Positions 52,917 through 62,077 are shown, counted from the first letter of the stretch. The stretch: DNA of 64,000 bases from Limosilactobacillus ingluviei DSM 15946 (GCF_001435775.1 NZ_AZFK01000077.1:124001-188000); one strand, 5' to 3'. Notes: generated from the sequence alone by a model not told the origin. Numbers and translations: made by a program.

Positions 52917-53687
52917 TCATCCTTTCTTTGGTTGCCAATCCAGGGCCAAGCCTTGCCGCTGGATTACTTGGGCCAATTTATCCCGGTCAATCCGCTTGGT
53001 GTTCAGCTTGGCGCCCGTGATCTGTTTAGTAAATGAATCGATCCGCCGGCTGGTATCGCGCAAGTCGTAGTAGGTCTGCACCACCTGATCGTAGTCTTTG
53101 AGGCTGGCCACCTCAAAGTCCTGCGGGTAGTCATTTTCAAAGGCCACTTGCTCCAGCGGCAGGCGGGGCTTTAACTGCGGCACTTGGTCCGGAACCCCGA
53201 CTTGGACCCCCAGCAGGGGCAAGGTCATTTTCGGCAGGTCTAAGGCCGCCAAAAGGGCTTCGGGATCATCGTTGATCGATCCCAGAATTACCGCGCCCAA
53301 ACCCAGGCTTTCGGCAGCCGTGACAAAGTTTTGTACCGCTAAAACCGTGTCCTCCAGCGCTTGAAAGAAGATGTCGGTCGTATGCAGGCGCCCATCATCA
53401 TAGCCAAGTTGCTGGCGAATCTGCTGGTTGCGGTACAAGTCCACGATAAAGATAAACAAGTCCCCGTTAGCCCCAACGTAGCGTTGACCGGAAACGGCGC
53501 GGACCGCCGCGCGCTTGGCGGGATCAGTGACGTGCAAAATCGAAAGTTGTTGCATGAACATACTGGTCGAAGTCTGGCTGGCCATCTTGTACAAGATCGT
53601 CAATTGTTCCTTGGCCAAGGTTTGCGCCTTAAAGGCCCGGATCGACCGGTGGTTGGCAATTACTTCCGTTGTGTGCGTATCAATCAT
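52917..53687 (-). CDS. NfsA-type nitroreductase
   Basis: 256 residues, FMN oxidoreductase. NHRSIRAFKAQTLAKEQL at the N-terminus (NRRSxR FMN contact), SIYN-like ASQTSTSMFMQQLSIL, AAESLGLGAVILGSINDDPEALLAAL near 137 and a C-terminal helical tail. Reduces nitro or quinone compounds. ATG after GGGAAAGG; an upstream start would add 24 residues without site. Operon with the aldo-keto reductase behind. A Noc site is 75 bases upstream. Confidence 0.9.
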   Translation of the reverse strand: MIDTHTTEVIANHRSIRAFKAQTLAKEQLTILYKMASQTSTSMFMQQLSILHVTDPAKRAAVRAVSGQRYVGANGDLFIFIVDLYRNQQIRQQLGYDDGRLHTTDIFFQALEDTVLAVQNFVTAAESLGLGAVILGSINDDPEALLAALDLPKMTLPLLGVQVGVPDQVPQLKPRLPLEQVAFENDYPQDFEVASLKDYDQVVQTYYDLRDTSRRIDSFTKQITGAKLNTKRIDRDKLAQVIQRQGLALDWQPKKG

Positions 53688-53762
53688 CTGCCTTTCCCAC
53701 TTACTTTTCGTTACTAACAACTTACTTCTAGTTAACCACCGCGGGCCTGAAAGCGTCAACTT

Positions 53763-53776
53763 ATTTCCCGGGAAAT
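53763..53776. promoter_or_regulatory. Noc-binding-site palindrome (upstream of nitroreductase)
   Basis: Perfect ATTTCCCGGGAAAT between the nitroreductase start and the terminator of the surface-protein gene. Confidence 0.75.
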
Positions 53777-53811
53777 CTTAGCTTTGACAACTTTTTCATT
53801 TTTGGTTCAAA

Positions 53812-53843
53812 AAAAGCCCACTGGACGCTGGGGCATCCAGTGG
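53812..53843 (-). terminator. Terminator of the LPXTG surface protein gene
   Basis: Minus strand CCACTGGA / TCCAGTGG stem followed by GC and TTTTTTT. Confidence 0.85.
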
Positions 53844-53852
53844 AACTTACGC

Positions 53853-55703
53853 TTACTTCGCGAATTTCTTAAATGGTACTAAGACCAAACTCATGAGGGC
53901 CATCCCCAAAACGGTCAGCGCCGAAGCAGACGCGTTCCCGGTTTGCGGCAGGCTGGCCTTTTGCGCCGCCGCTGGTTGGGCGGTCGTTAATTGGACCTTG
54001 GCCGTAGTCAGGGTTGGGGTCCCTTGGGAAGTTGGCGTTGGCTTAGCAGTAGGGGTTGGTTCGCTCGTTGCCCCATTAACAACTCCCGCGGCCGCCTTGG
54101 CAATTGCCAGTTGACCTAGCGCCTTTTGCAGGGCTGCTTGGGCCGCAGCTAAGCGGGCGTTTGCCGCGGTTAATTCAGCTTTGGCATCAGCCAAATTAGC
54201 TTGCGCGGCTTCCAAAGCGGCTTGGGCATCAGCAACGGCTTTTTGGGCCGCAGCGACCGCCGCCGGACCATTTTCAACCGTTTGCTTAACCGTCGCCAGG
54301 TTGGCTTGGGCTTGCTTCAACGCGGCTTGAGCGTCATCAAAGGCCTTTTGGGCGGCCGCTTCATTTTGGCTGGCCGTGGTTTGATTTTCCTTCGCCGCCG
54401 CCAGCGCATTCTTAGCATCGTTAAAGTCATTTTGCGCCGCTTGTAAGTTGGCCTTGGCCATCCCGACCGTATCAACCGCCGCCTTCATCATCAGGTTCAT
54501 GAAGACTGGGGCGTGACCCGCCGCCTTAGCAGCTTCTTGTAATTTAGCGTTAGCTTCGTTTGCCTTCGTTTGGGCGGTTTGAACCTCGCTGTTCAGTTGG
54601 TCGACCTTGGTTTGATCAGCCGCCAAACGCTTGCCAGCTTCCACCGCAGCGGTCAGCTTGTCACTGGAAGCCAGGTTCAGGTAGGCCGTTTCGTGCATAA
54701 CACTCATCCCTGGGATCCCCGTATTGATAACCACCGCAATCTTGTAGTCATTGGCTAACCCTGGCGCGACCCCGGTCCAGTCAGCCGTCTTTTGATCGGC
54801 GCTGAGGTTGCTCTTGGTAAAGGACCCACCGTTTTCAAAACTCATCGATTCAATCATGCTGGCGAAGGTAACCGAGAAGATCTTGACCGTGACCTTGCCA
54901 TTCGCATCCACGCTGACCGTGGCCGTTGGCTTAAAGAAGCCAGCCATTTCCGACTTGGTCGTCGTTTCATTTCCGTCATTTCCCGTCTTGTAGAAGGTCG
55001 CGGCTACGTCTTCCGTTGCCGCGGCAGCGGCTTGGTCCTTTTCTAATTGGTCCTTAGCGGCCGCATAGGCAGTTTGGGCCGACTTCAAAGCGGCATTAGC
55101 CGTGGAAGCCGTGGCAACGGCTTGTTGGTAAGCCGATTCCGCAGCCGCTTGGGAAGCCGCGTTGGCACTGCTGGTTTGGACTTCTTGGTCGTACGCTTTT
55201 TGCGCTGCAGTTACCGCCGCACTGGCTTGATCATACGTCGATTGAGCCGCACTCGTAGCCTGGCTGGCCGTTTGTGTCTTGGCCTTGGCGCTTTGCAGGG
55301 CCGCACTGGTCGATTGAACCTTGCTTTGGGCCGCACTAACCGCCGCTTGGGCCGACGACAAAGCCGCACTGCCGTTGTCTACTGTCGCTTTGGCGGTTTG
55401 CGCTGCCGTCGAAGTTTCCTTGACCTTGCTTTGGGCCGCGGTTACCGCCGCATTGGCCGCACTGTACTTGGCGCTAGCTTGGCTTTGAGCCGTTTGGGCT
55501 TGTGCGACCGTTTGTTGCGCTTGTGTCACTGCTTGTTGAGCATCGGATACCGATAATTACTTATCGTCCGATTGGTTTTGGGCCACTACCGCAGTTTCAT
55601 CAGCGTGCACGGCCGGTTGATCAGCCACCAACCCCGTCACACCGGCGATTCCGGCCACTGAAGCCGTTAACAAAGCAGCGTTTTTCAGGTTCGTCTTCTT
55701 CAT
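53853..55703 (-). pseudogene. LPXTG-anchored coiled-coil NEAT protein with in-frame stop after the signal peptide
   Basis: From ATG 55703 (after GGGGGAATTCCA) the frame gives MKKTNLKNAALLTASVAG..., a signal peptide ending about VHADE, then meets TAA at 55557-55559 (codon 49) directly behind NQSDDK. The same frame continues open for 567 codons: an alanine-rich heptad/coiled coil (about 60-230), one NEAT domain (about 233-351, starting VAATFYKTG), a second Ala/Gln coil (to about 560), a Pro/Thr stretch and the sorting signal LPQTG with helix and basic tail. The stop blocks secretion of the intact protein, unless suppressed. The wild type would bind heme or host protein at the wall. It is a probable nonsense pseudogene, or a strain-specific mutation. 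Confidence 0.85.
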
Positions 55704-55852
55704 TGGAATTCCCCCACAAAAATTAAAAATAAGTGCAATTCATTGAATTTTCCAAAAAGCTTTAATATGCGTCATATTATGGCACTATCAAGGTGAAAGC
55801 GCAACCCGTCGCGGAATATTTTGCGGGTTTTTACTTATCCAACGAATTTTTA
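55704..55852. other. Divergent control region of the heme locus
   Basis: Minus-strand promoter TTGCGC-17-CATAAT (plus about 55770-55800) serves the LPXTG gene. AACCCG and CGGGTT (55803-55829) frame a hairpin followed by TTTTTA. Several AATTCATTGAATT-like AT words are present, but no full Fur box. Confidence 0.5.
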
Positions 55853-55881
55853 TTGAAATCGTTCACCTGAACGCTTAAACT
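55853..55881 (+). promoter_or_regulatory. Heme-uptake operon promoter with operator in the spacer
   Basis: TTGAAA (55853-55858), 17 bases, TAAACT (55876-55881). CGTTCA-CC-TGAACG (55860-55873), a 6+6 inverted repeat, fills the spacer, where a bound repressor would exclude RNA polymerase. The regulator is unknown. Confidence 0.55.
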
Positions 55882-55921
55882 TAACAATGATATTAAAGAA
55901 ATTCTTAAGGAGGCGTTTTTC

Positions 55922-57676
55922 GTGACGGTTGGTTCGAAAATAACCTATCGAGTGATTACTTCGGTGTCACTAATGGGATTAGTTGGGGCGCCCCTGGCCG
56001 CGGCCAGCCCCGTCCTGCCGGCCCTGGTGCAAGCCGCTACCCCAGCAGCGACAACAATCCCGACGACCGCCCGCTTTTTTAAGACGGGCACGACCACGGC
56101 ATCCGATGCCAGCCACTTCTTCAGTGACCAGGCCAGCTTAAAAACCACCAACGGCCAGCTCCAATTGGTAATGACAATGCCAACCGGGGCCAATTATGTC
56201 CAAAAATTGCAAATTCAGGGCAGCAATCAGGCGGCGAACATCCAAAAAAATGGCGAACAGGCCACGGTGACGTTTAACCTGCCGAACCAAAGCGGCAAGT
56301 ACGTAGTTGAAATGGACCTGCAACTGGCCCCGGGCATGACCATGCACGAAGCGGCCGACTTACAAGTGGACCTCAGCCAGGTCAAGACCGCCAGTGCGGA
56401 GGCTGACAGCAGTCAAGCCACTAGCAGCAGCCAAACGACAACGTCAACTGCAACTACTAAGTCCGACCACCAGCAAGCGCAATCGACGACTCAGGTATCC
56501 CAAAGTCAAACCACACCACCTACGCAGTCAACTGGGACCAAGCAAGACCACGATGACGTGCTCCAACTCCCAGTTAGTTTCTTAAAGTATGAAGATTACC
56601 CAGCGCCATCAGAATCAGGCCAATTCTTCAGTAAAACCGTATCCGTCAAGCCAACTGCCGATGGTTATCAACTAACTTTCCACTTAATCGGCGGCGCGCA
56701 GTTCATCAGCGGTATTACCTTTAACGGGCAAAAGCCTGTCCAAACCGTAACCAATGGGGCTAAAGTTGACTACTCCTTTAAACTCTCTAAACAGGCTTAT
56801 CAACAAGGCGGGGGGGTCTTTAATTTTGACCTCTCTGTTCTAGGCAATTCTCAACAAGCGTATGCGGTATGGAATAACAAGGCGTTCAACCCGCAAGCTC
56901 AAAAGCCCCAACCATTTGAGCCACCAATTCCTAAACCAAGCCATCACGTTATCGATAGCACAAAGGAGATCCAAGATATTCCTTATGCCGTCTATAATGA
57001 GCAAGGTACTAAGTTGTCCGATGCCAACTCTTTCTACACTCACGTAGCACATGTTATTAAGACCGGCACTTCTGGTTATGACGTAACCCTCACCATTAAA
57101 GCTGCCAAGGGTACCGCTACCTTCGCCCCAATTTCGATGAAGGCCGGACCAATTACAAACCAAACGCATTCTCAAATTGGCAACCAAGATATTTGGACGT
57201 ATACCTTCCACGTTAATGACGATAGTGCTTTAGACCAACCCTTTACCGGTCGCATTAAGGTTGGGGTTCCGCTCCTAGGTATGCCCGCCCAAAATTATGG
57301 GGTTTGGTTTGCATTCGGCCAAGAAAAAAGCAGTCCTGGTCCCAGTGCTTTAAGCACTACCGGCTACGGCACTGGCAACGCGGCCGCCGCGCTAAGCGCC
57401 AGCGGCCCAGCCGGGGGCGACATCACCAGCCAACCGGGAGCGGCCAATGCGGCAGCGATTACCCCCTTTGATTTAAAGGCCGCCCAAAAGCGGCTCGCTC
57501 ACTACCGGGTGCCAAATGGGATCAAGCACCGCATCCAAGCCGCCCTCGTCGACTACCCGATCGTCCAGGCTTTAACCGCCTTTTTGGTCACCGGGTTTGC
57601 GATCATCGGGGGGACCATGCTTTGGTACACCCATGCGACCCGCAAATTGAAAGGATTCAACCATGAAGAAGATTAA
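55922..57676 (+). CDS. Membrane-anchored protein with three NEAT domains
   Basis: 584 residues starting with GTG after AAGGAGG. A signal peptide (about 1-39) is followed by three NEAT-type domains at about 48-152, 214-317 and 350-466, with a Ser/Thr/Gln linker (160-210) and a C-terminal membrane helix (about 545-570) with tail THATRKLKGFNHEED; no LPXTG. NEAT domains bind heme or hemoproteins; the usual YxxxY heme tyrosines are not obvious in domain 1 (YVVEMDLQL). The DNA of domains 2 and 3 (about 56560-57330) is AT-richer than its flanks, suggesting a mosaic gene. First gene of the heme operon. Confidence 0.85.
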   Translation: MTVGSKITYRVITSVSLMGLVGAPLAAASPVLPALVQAATPAATTIPTTARFFKTGTTTASDASHFFSDQASLKTTNGQLQLVMTMPTGANYVQKLQIQGSNQAANIQKNGEQATVTFNLPNQSGKYVVEMDLQLAPGMTMHEAADLQVDLSQVKTASAEADSSQATSSSQTTTSTATTKSDHQQAQSTTQVSQSQTTPPTQSTGTKQDHDDVLQLPVSFLKYEDYPAPSESGQFFSKTVSVKPTADGYQLTFHLIGGAQFISGITFNGQKPVQTVTNGAKVDYSFKLSKQAYQQGGGVFNFDLSVLGNSQQAYAVWNNKAFNPQAQKPQPFEPPIPKPSHHVIDSTKEIQDIPYAVYNEQGTKLSDANSFYTHVAHVIKTGTSGYDVTLTIKAAKGTATFAPISMKAGPITNQTHSQIGNQDIWTYTFHVNDDSALDQPFTGRIKVGVPLLGMPAQNYGVWFAFGQEKSSPGPSALSTTGYGTGNAAAALSASGPAGGDITSQPGAANAAAITPFDLKAAQKRLAHYRVPNGIKHRIQAALVDYPIVQALTAFLVTGFAIIGGTMLWYTHATRKLKGFNHEED

Positions 57677-58439
57677 ATTCAACTGGGGACGGTGGCTGAC
57701 CCTGCTCACCGTTACCTTATTCGGGCTGCTGGGCGTTACCAATGCCCATGCGGCCAGCGTTAATTACCAAACCCTAAAGTACGGGACCAACCAGACGTCA
57801 ATGGCCGACTCCTACTACGTCCGCCCCGCCCAAGTCACGGTCAGTGGCAACCAATACGTCGTCACGATGACCATCCACACCGCTGCCAACCTAGGTGCTT
57901 GGCCAGTGACGGTCTACTCCATCAACGGCCAGGCCCCACAAAGCGTCAGCAAGACCCAGGGGGGCGGGGGGTACAATTACGCTTACTCCTTTACCGCCAA
58001 GTCTTTAAATGGCGTGATTTCCAGTTCGATCCACGTTAACGTGCCCAGTGCCAACTACAACGCTGATCACAACATCAGCTTTAAGTTCGACACCAGTCAG
58101 CTGCCCGCCTTAAACGGCAAGAATGCCAAGGGGACCAAGAACAGCGCGGCGGCCACCACCAGCACCGGTGAGGCCGCGGGCGCCAACGACCCCCAGCTGC
58201 AAGCCAAGCTGAATAAATTAAACGCCCAGGCCAAGTCCCAGTCCCAAGCGGCGAGCCGCAAGGAAAGTCGGCTGGCCAAACAGACCCTGGAACAAAACGT
58301 CCAGGCCCAAGCCGCCAATGACCGCAACCAAAAGCTCTTCTACTACGTCTTAATCGGCGGAGGACTGGGCCTGATCGTGATCATTGCATCCGCTGCCTAC
58401 TTTATCATCAACGCCAAAAAGAATTTACCACGTCACTAA
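57663..58439 (+). CDS. Membrane-anchored single NEAT-domain protein
   Basis: 258 residues. Signal peptide ending NAHAAS near 30, one NEAT domain (about 32-145: VNYQTLKYGTNQTSMADSYYV, then VTMTIHTAANLGAWPVTVYSINGQ), a charged coiled region rich in Gln/Ala/Lys (about 175-225) and a C-terminal helix (about 227-248) with basic end. It overlaps the previous gene by 14 bases. It may hand heme on to the binding protein. Confidence 0.82.
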   Translation: MKKIKFNWGRWLTLLTVTLFGLLGVTNAHAASVNYQTLKYGTNQTSMADSYYVRPAQVTVSGNQYVVTMTIHTAANLGAWPVTVYSINGQAPQSVSKTQGGGGYNYAYSFTAKSLNGVISSSIHVNVPSANYNADHNISFKFDTSQLPALNGKNAKGTKNSAAATTSTGEAAGANDPQLQAKLNKLNAQAKSQSQAASRKESRLAKQTLEQNVQAQAANDRNQKLFYYVLIGGGLGLIVIIASAAYFIINAKKNLPRH

Positions 58440-58504
58440 TTAAACTTTTGCGGGGCTGGGGGAGCTGATTGCACCACCAGCCCTTTTCACAAGGGGGCTT
58501 TTTC
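58440..58504 (+). other. Short spacer within the heme operon
   Basis: Contains GGGGCTGGGGGAGCTG and the AAGGGGGC ribosome site of the next gene. No terminator with a T-run, so transcription should continue. Confidence 0.4.
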
Positions 58505-59386
58505 ATGCACGCACGCAAGCGTCTTATCATCATTTTGCTCAGTCTCTTGGTTTTAATCGGCGGCACGGCCGCGGGGGTGCGCTACTTTGTCAATCGCCAG
58601 GTCGCTGACCGCCAGCGGCTGGTCGTAACCACCGTTGCGATCGCCCAGATCTTTGACAAACTCGACATCAACCTGGTCGGCGTCCCAACGACGGCTCAGA
58701 CCCTGCCCGCCCGCTACCAACATACCGCCAAAGTCGGTGGGGCGATGAACCCGAGCGTCGAAAAAATTGCCGCCCTCAATCCTTCCAAGGTCTACGCCGT
58801 TTCCACCCTCAAGGACGAATACTCAAGTGCCTTTAAGGCCCAAAGTGTCCCGGTCACCTACCTGAAACTCGATACCGTGGCCCAATTAAAGACGACTTTG
58901 CGCCAATTGGGCCATGAATACTACCGGACCCGCCAGGCCAACGCCCAGATCAAAAAGATCAACGCGGCCATCCAAGCCGCCAAAGCCCGCCGCCACGGCG
59001 CAAAACCGCAGGTCCTGGTCTTAATGGGGATGCCGGGCGCCGGGTATTTGATTGCGACCGATCACTCCTACGTTGGTGACCTGGTCCGGCTGGCCGGGGG
59101 GCAAAACGTCTACGCCAGCCACGGTCAAGCCTACCTCTCCCCTAGCAACGAAACTCTCGCGACCAAGCACCCCGACGTCATCTTGCGCTTAGCTCACGCG
59201 ATGCCAAGCGTCACGGTACCCCAGTTTAACAAGGAGTTTCAGGACAATCCGGTCTGGGCGAAGATGCCAGCCGTCAAAAACCACCGCGTCTATGACCTCA
59301 AGCAGCCGACCTTCAATGCCTCGGCCAATATGAAGGTTCCCCAGGCCCTGCACCAAGTCAGCTTATGGCTGTACCCAAAGAAATAG
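58505..59386 (+). CDS. Heme/iron ABC transporter substrate-binding protein (IsdE-like)
   Basis: 293 residues. An N-terminal membrane helix (about 6-25) replaces the usual lipobox; no cysteine is there, so it is anchored as a signal-anchor protein. Type III binding fold: VVTTVAIAQIFDKLDINLVGVPTTAQTLPARYQ, GGAMNPSVEKIAALNPSKVYAVS, and GYLIATDHSYVGDLVRLAGGQNVYAS near 178, the last typical of heme receptors of this family. ATG after AAGGGGGCTTTTTC. Its permease follows by nine bases. Confidence 0.86.
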   Translation: MHARKRLIIILLSLLVLIGGTAAGVRYFVNRQVADRQRLVVTTVAIAQIFDKLDINLVGVPTTAQTLPARYQHTAKVGGAMNPSVEKIAALNPSKVYAVSTLKDEYSSAFKAQSVPVTYLKLDTVAQLKTTLRQLGHEYYRTRQANAQIKKINAAIQAAKARRHGAKPQVLVLMGMPGAGYLIATDHSYVGDLVRLAGGQNVYASHGQAYLSPSNETLATKHPDVILRLAHAMPSVTVPQFNKEFQDNPVWAKMPAVKNHRVYDLKQPTFNASANMKVPQALHQVSLWLYPKK

Positions 59387-59395
59387 GACTTCACC

Positions 59396-60322
59396 ATGAA
59401 AAAAACGACCCTTACTTACCTGTTCCTCACGGGGCTCTTGGTGGTCACGAGCGGGATCGCTTTGACCAACGGGGCCAGCCACTTCAGCTTGCTGGCCCTG
59501 TCGCCCACCGCCCAAAACACCCTCTTTAACATCCGCCTGCCACGGATCCTCGCCGCCCTCTTGGCCGGGGCGACCGTCGCGGTCAGCGGGGCTTTATTCC
59601 AGGCCGCCCTGCGCAATCCAATCGCTGATCCCGGGATCATGGGGGTCGCCAGCGGGGCGCACCTGTTCGCCCTGCTCGGTGGCCTGGTCATCCCCGGCCT
59701 CTTTTTCAACCGGGTCCTCTGGGCTTTGGCCGGGGGCTGGCTGGCCTTTGAGCTCTTGGTCCGCTTCCAACCTAAAATGGACCCCTACCGGCTGATCTTA
59801 GTCGGGGTTGCGATCAACGCCATGTTCAGCGGGTTCACCGCCTTAATCCCCACCATGCCGGGCCAAAGCAGCCTCTCGCTGGCCACCGTCACTTGGACGC
59901 AAACCACCCTCTTAGCCATCCTGGGCCTGGGGGGCTTGATCATTGCCGTCCTGCTGGCGCCGTGGGGCAATTACCTCAAGGTCAGCGACGCCCAACTGGT
60001 CTCACTCGGCCAATCGCCGCAGCGCTTGCGGCGCGGGCTGTTGTTAACGGCGGTCTTTTTAGCGGCGACGACCACGGCCTGCGTCGGCGTCCTCGCCTTC
60101 ATCGGGATCATCGTCCCCCACCTGGGTCGCCAACTGGTCGGCCGCGATTATAACCGCCTGCTGCCCTTTACCATGCTGGCCGGGGGCTGGCTGTTGCTCT
60201 TTTTCGATACCCTGGGCCGGCTGGTCATCCAACCCAGCGAACTGCCGGCTACCGCCCTCTTGGCGATCTTTGGCGGTCCGTGCTTGATCTGGATTTTGAA
60301 AGGGGGGACCACCCATGCTTGA
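59396..60322 (+). CDS. FecCD-family heme/iron ABC permease
   Basis: 308 residues, eight to ten helices. Family signatures: NIRLPRILAALLAGATVAVSGALFQAALRNPIADPGIMGVASG near 42-84 and GVLAFIGIIVPHLGRQLVGRDYNRLLP near 232. A short hydrophobic segment lacking the second half of longer BtuC-type proteins makes it somewhat small. Overlaps the ATPase gene by eight bases. Confidence 0.92.
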   Translation: MKKTTLTYLFLTGLLVVTSGIALTNGASHFSLLALSPTAQNTLFNIRLPRILAALLAGATVAVSGALFQAALRNPIADPGIMGVASGAHLFALLGGLVIPGLFFNRVLWALAGGWLAFELLVRFQPKMDPYRLILVGVAINAMFSGFTALIPTMPGQSSLSLATVTWTQTTLLAILGLGGLIIAVLLAPWGNYLKVSDAQLVSLGQSPQRLRRGLLLTAVFLAATTTACVGVLAFIGIIVPHLGRQLVGRDYNRLLPFTMLAGGWLLLFFDTLGRLVIQPSELPATALLAIFGGPCLIWILKGGTTHA

Positions 60323-61076
60323 CGCGCAACACCTCCGCTTTGCTTATCCGCAGCAAGCCCCGCTCATTGACGACCTGTCCTTGACCATTCCCGAGCACCA
60401 AATCACGACCCTGCTCGGGCCGAACGGTTCCGGGAAATCCACCCTGTTGAAACTCTTGACTCGCCAGCTTTCGCCCCAAGCTGGCCACGTTCACCTCGCC
60501 GGCCAGGACCTCTGGCGCGCCTACTCAGCCCAAAGTGCCGCCCAGCAAATCGCTGTCGTCCACCAGCACCACGAATTGTACGATGAGCTGACGGTTGCCG
60601 ATTTAATCCAGCTTGGCCGCCTCCCTTACCAAAGCTCCCTCTTTGCCGACCCGGCCCCCGCGGATACTGCCGCCATCATGGCCGAACTGCAGCTGACCGA
60701 CTTGGCCGACCGACCGGTAAAGCAATTATCCGGGGGCCAAGCCCAACGCGTCTGGCTGGCGCTCGCCCTCAACCAAGAACCGACCTACCTCTTCTTGGAT
60801 GAGCCCACCACCTACCTGGATTTGCACTACCAGACCGAGTTTCTCCGTTTGCTGCGGCAATTAAATCAGCAGCGGGGGTTGACGATCGTAATGATCCTGC
60901 ACGATTTAAATCAAGCCCTGCGTTACAGTGATTACTGCTGTTTATTGGACCACGGGCAGTTGGTCGCCACTGGGACTCCAAAAAGCGTTTTGACCCCCGC
61001 CCGGGTCAAAACCACCTTCCAGTTGGAATGCGATCTCATAACGACCAAGTATGGCCCGGTCCTAATCCAAGCCTGA
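60315..61076 (+). CDS. Heme/iron ABC transporter ATP-binding subunit
   Basis: 253 residues, FecE type. LGPNGSGKSTLLKLLTRQL near 36, VVHQHHELYDELTV (Q-loop replaced by VHQH), QLSGGQAQRVWLALAL near 139, FLDEPTTYLDLHYQTEFL and the switch histidine in MILHDLNQAL. Last gene of the operon; no strong terminator is visible before the next promoter. Confidence 0.92.
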   Translation: MLDAQHLRFAYPQQAPLIDDLSLTIPEHQITTLLGPNGSGKSTLLKLLTRQLSPQAGHVHLAGQDLWRAYSAQSAAQQIAVVHQHHELYDELTVADLIQLGRLPYQSSLFADPAPADTAAIMAELQLTDLADRPVKQLSGGQAQRVWLALALNQEPTYLFLDEPTTYLDLHYQTEFLRLLRQLNQQRGLTIVMILHDLNQALRYSDYCCLLDHGQLVATGTPKSVLTPARVKTTFQLECDLITTKYGPVLIQA

Positions 61077-61083
61077 CGGGCCG

Positions 61084-61112
61084 TTGACCTAGCGCGCCAG
61101 CGGGCTTACACT
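61084..61112 (+). promoter_or_regulatory. Promoter of the TIM-barrel gene
   Basis: TTGACC (61084-61089), 17 bases, TACACT (61107-61112), eight bases behind the ATPase stop. Confidence 0.65.
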
Positions 61113-61143
61113 GGGGACAACGAACACGAAAGAAGGTCTCACT

Positions 61144-61959
61144 ATGTTTCCCATGCTCGGCCTAAAGGCCAGTTCTGACCCCCGGCAAATCATGGACCGG
61201 CTCAAGCACCAGCCAGCCGTCTTTGAATTTTTCACTGACCAGCCTGACTTTACCCCCAGCGGGCTGACCCACCTCAAGCAAATGATTGGCCAGGTGCAAA
61301 ACCAGGGCATTTCCCAGATCGTCTTGCACCAGCCGATGAACTTCCAGGGCCACCACACGGAAGTGATCACCCCGCAGGACTCATTTCCGGCCCTGTACGA
61401 CTTTGTCCATCGCACCGCGGTGACCTTGATTCAAGTTGCCAAGGAGACCGGCACCCAGGCCTTGATCCATGGTTCCTATGACGATCAACACGGCTTTGAT
61501 GAAATGCTGGCCGCCTACCCCGACGTCGCGGCCGCACGCCAGGTCGGCTTTGACGTTCTGGATCGCTTGCAGGAATTTGGCGGTGAGCACGTGATGTTTG
61601 AAAATTCGATCTCGCCGGTCTTTTTCTACGGCGATCCGGCCGTCGAAGATGCCATCCTGGCCCACGGTTACCGCTTGGCCTATGATGTCTCCCACGCTTT
61701 TATCACTGTCCATGGTGATAACGACCGCTTGATCGCCAGCTTGGAGCATTTAAAAGAGCAAATTGTCCACTACCACCTGGTCGATTCAATGGGCCAGACC
61801 CACGACAGTCTGCCCTTGGGGGAAGGCCGGATTGCCTGGCCCCGGGTCCTGCCCCACCTCAACCCGGCGGCCACTGACATCTACGAAATTGATCTTAAGG
61901 ACCAAGCCAACTGTGCCGAACAAGTCGCCAGCCACCAATACTTACAACAATTTATGTAG
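61144..61959 (+). CDS. Xylose-isomerase/AP-endonuclease-like TIM-barrel protein
   Basis: 271 residues. Barrel strands with metal-ligand candidates: FEFFTDQPDF, IVLHQPMNFQGHH near 59-71, ALIHGSYDDQHG near 113, VMFENSISPVFFYG near 151, LAYDVSHAFITVHGD near 177 and VHYHLVDSMGQTHDSLPLGEGRI near 208, the last typical of endonuclease-IV-like sugar isomerases. Activity not assignable. Own promoter and terminator. Confidence 0.78.
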   Translation: MFPMLGLKASSDPRQIMDRLKHQPAVFEFFTDQPDFTPSGLTHLKQMIGQVQNQGISQIVLHQPMNFQGHHTEVITPQDSFPALYDFVHRTAVTLIQVAKETGTQALIHGSYDDQHGFDEMLAAYPDVAAARQVGFDVLDRLQEFGGEHVMFENSISPVFFYGDPAVEDAILAHGYRLAYDVSHAFITVHGDNDRLIASLEHLKEQIVHYHLVDSMGQTHDSLPLGEGRIAWPRVLPHLNPAATDIYEIDLKDQANCAEQVASHQYLQQFM

Positions 61960-61962
61960 ACG

Positions 61963-61995
61963 AAAAAATGGACCACGCAGCGTGGTCCATTTTTT
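61963..61995 (+). terminator. Terminator behind the TIM-barrel gene
   Basis: AAAAAATGGACCACG and CGTGGTCCATTTTTT pair perfectly around a three-base loop; an A-run on the other strand may also stop ptsI. Confidence 0.9.
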
Positions 61996-62077
61996 GTGTG
62001 TGATTGATTGCTGCGCTGGTCAGAGTTGCCCCCGCGCAAATTTAAGCTGTGAAACTGCGCACTTCACTAAGCAGTTG

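Noticed and set aside
53893-55556. Several plus-strand frames opposite the surface-protein gene
   Set aside because: Arg/Leu-rich shadows of an alanine-rich repeat coding region; no starts with ribosome sites.
55803-55833. AACCCG/CGGGTT hairpin with T-run as heme operon attenuator
   Set aside because: It lies upstream of the likely promoter of the heme operon, so it cannot attenuate it; kept only as a remark in the region entry.
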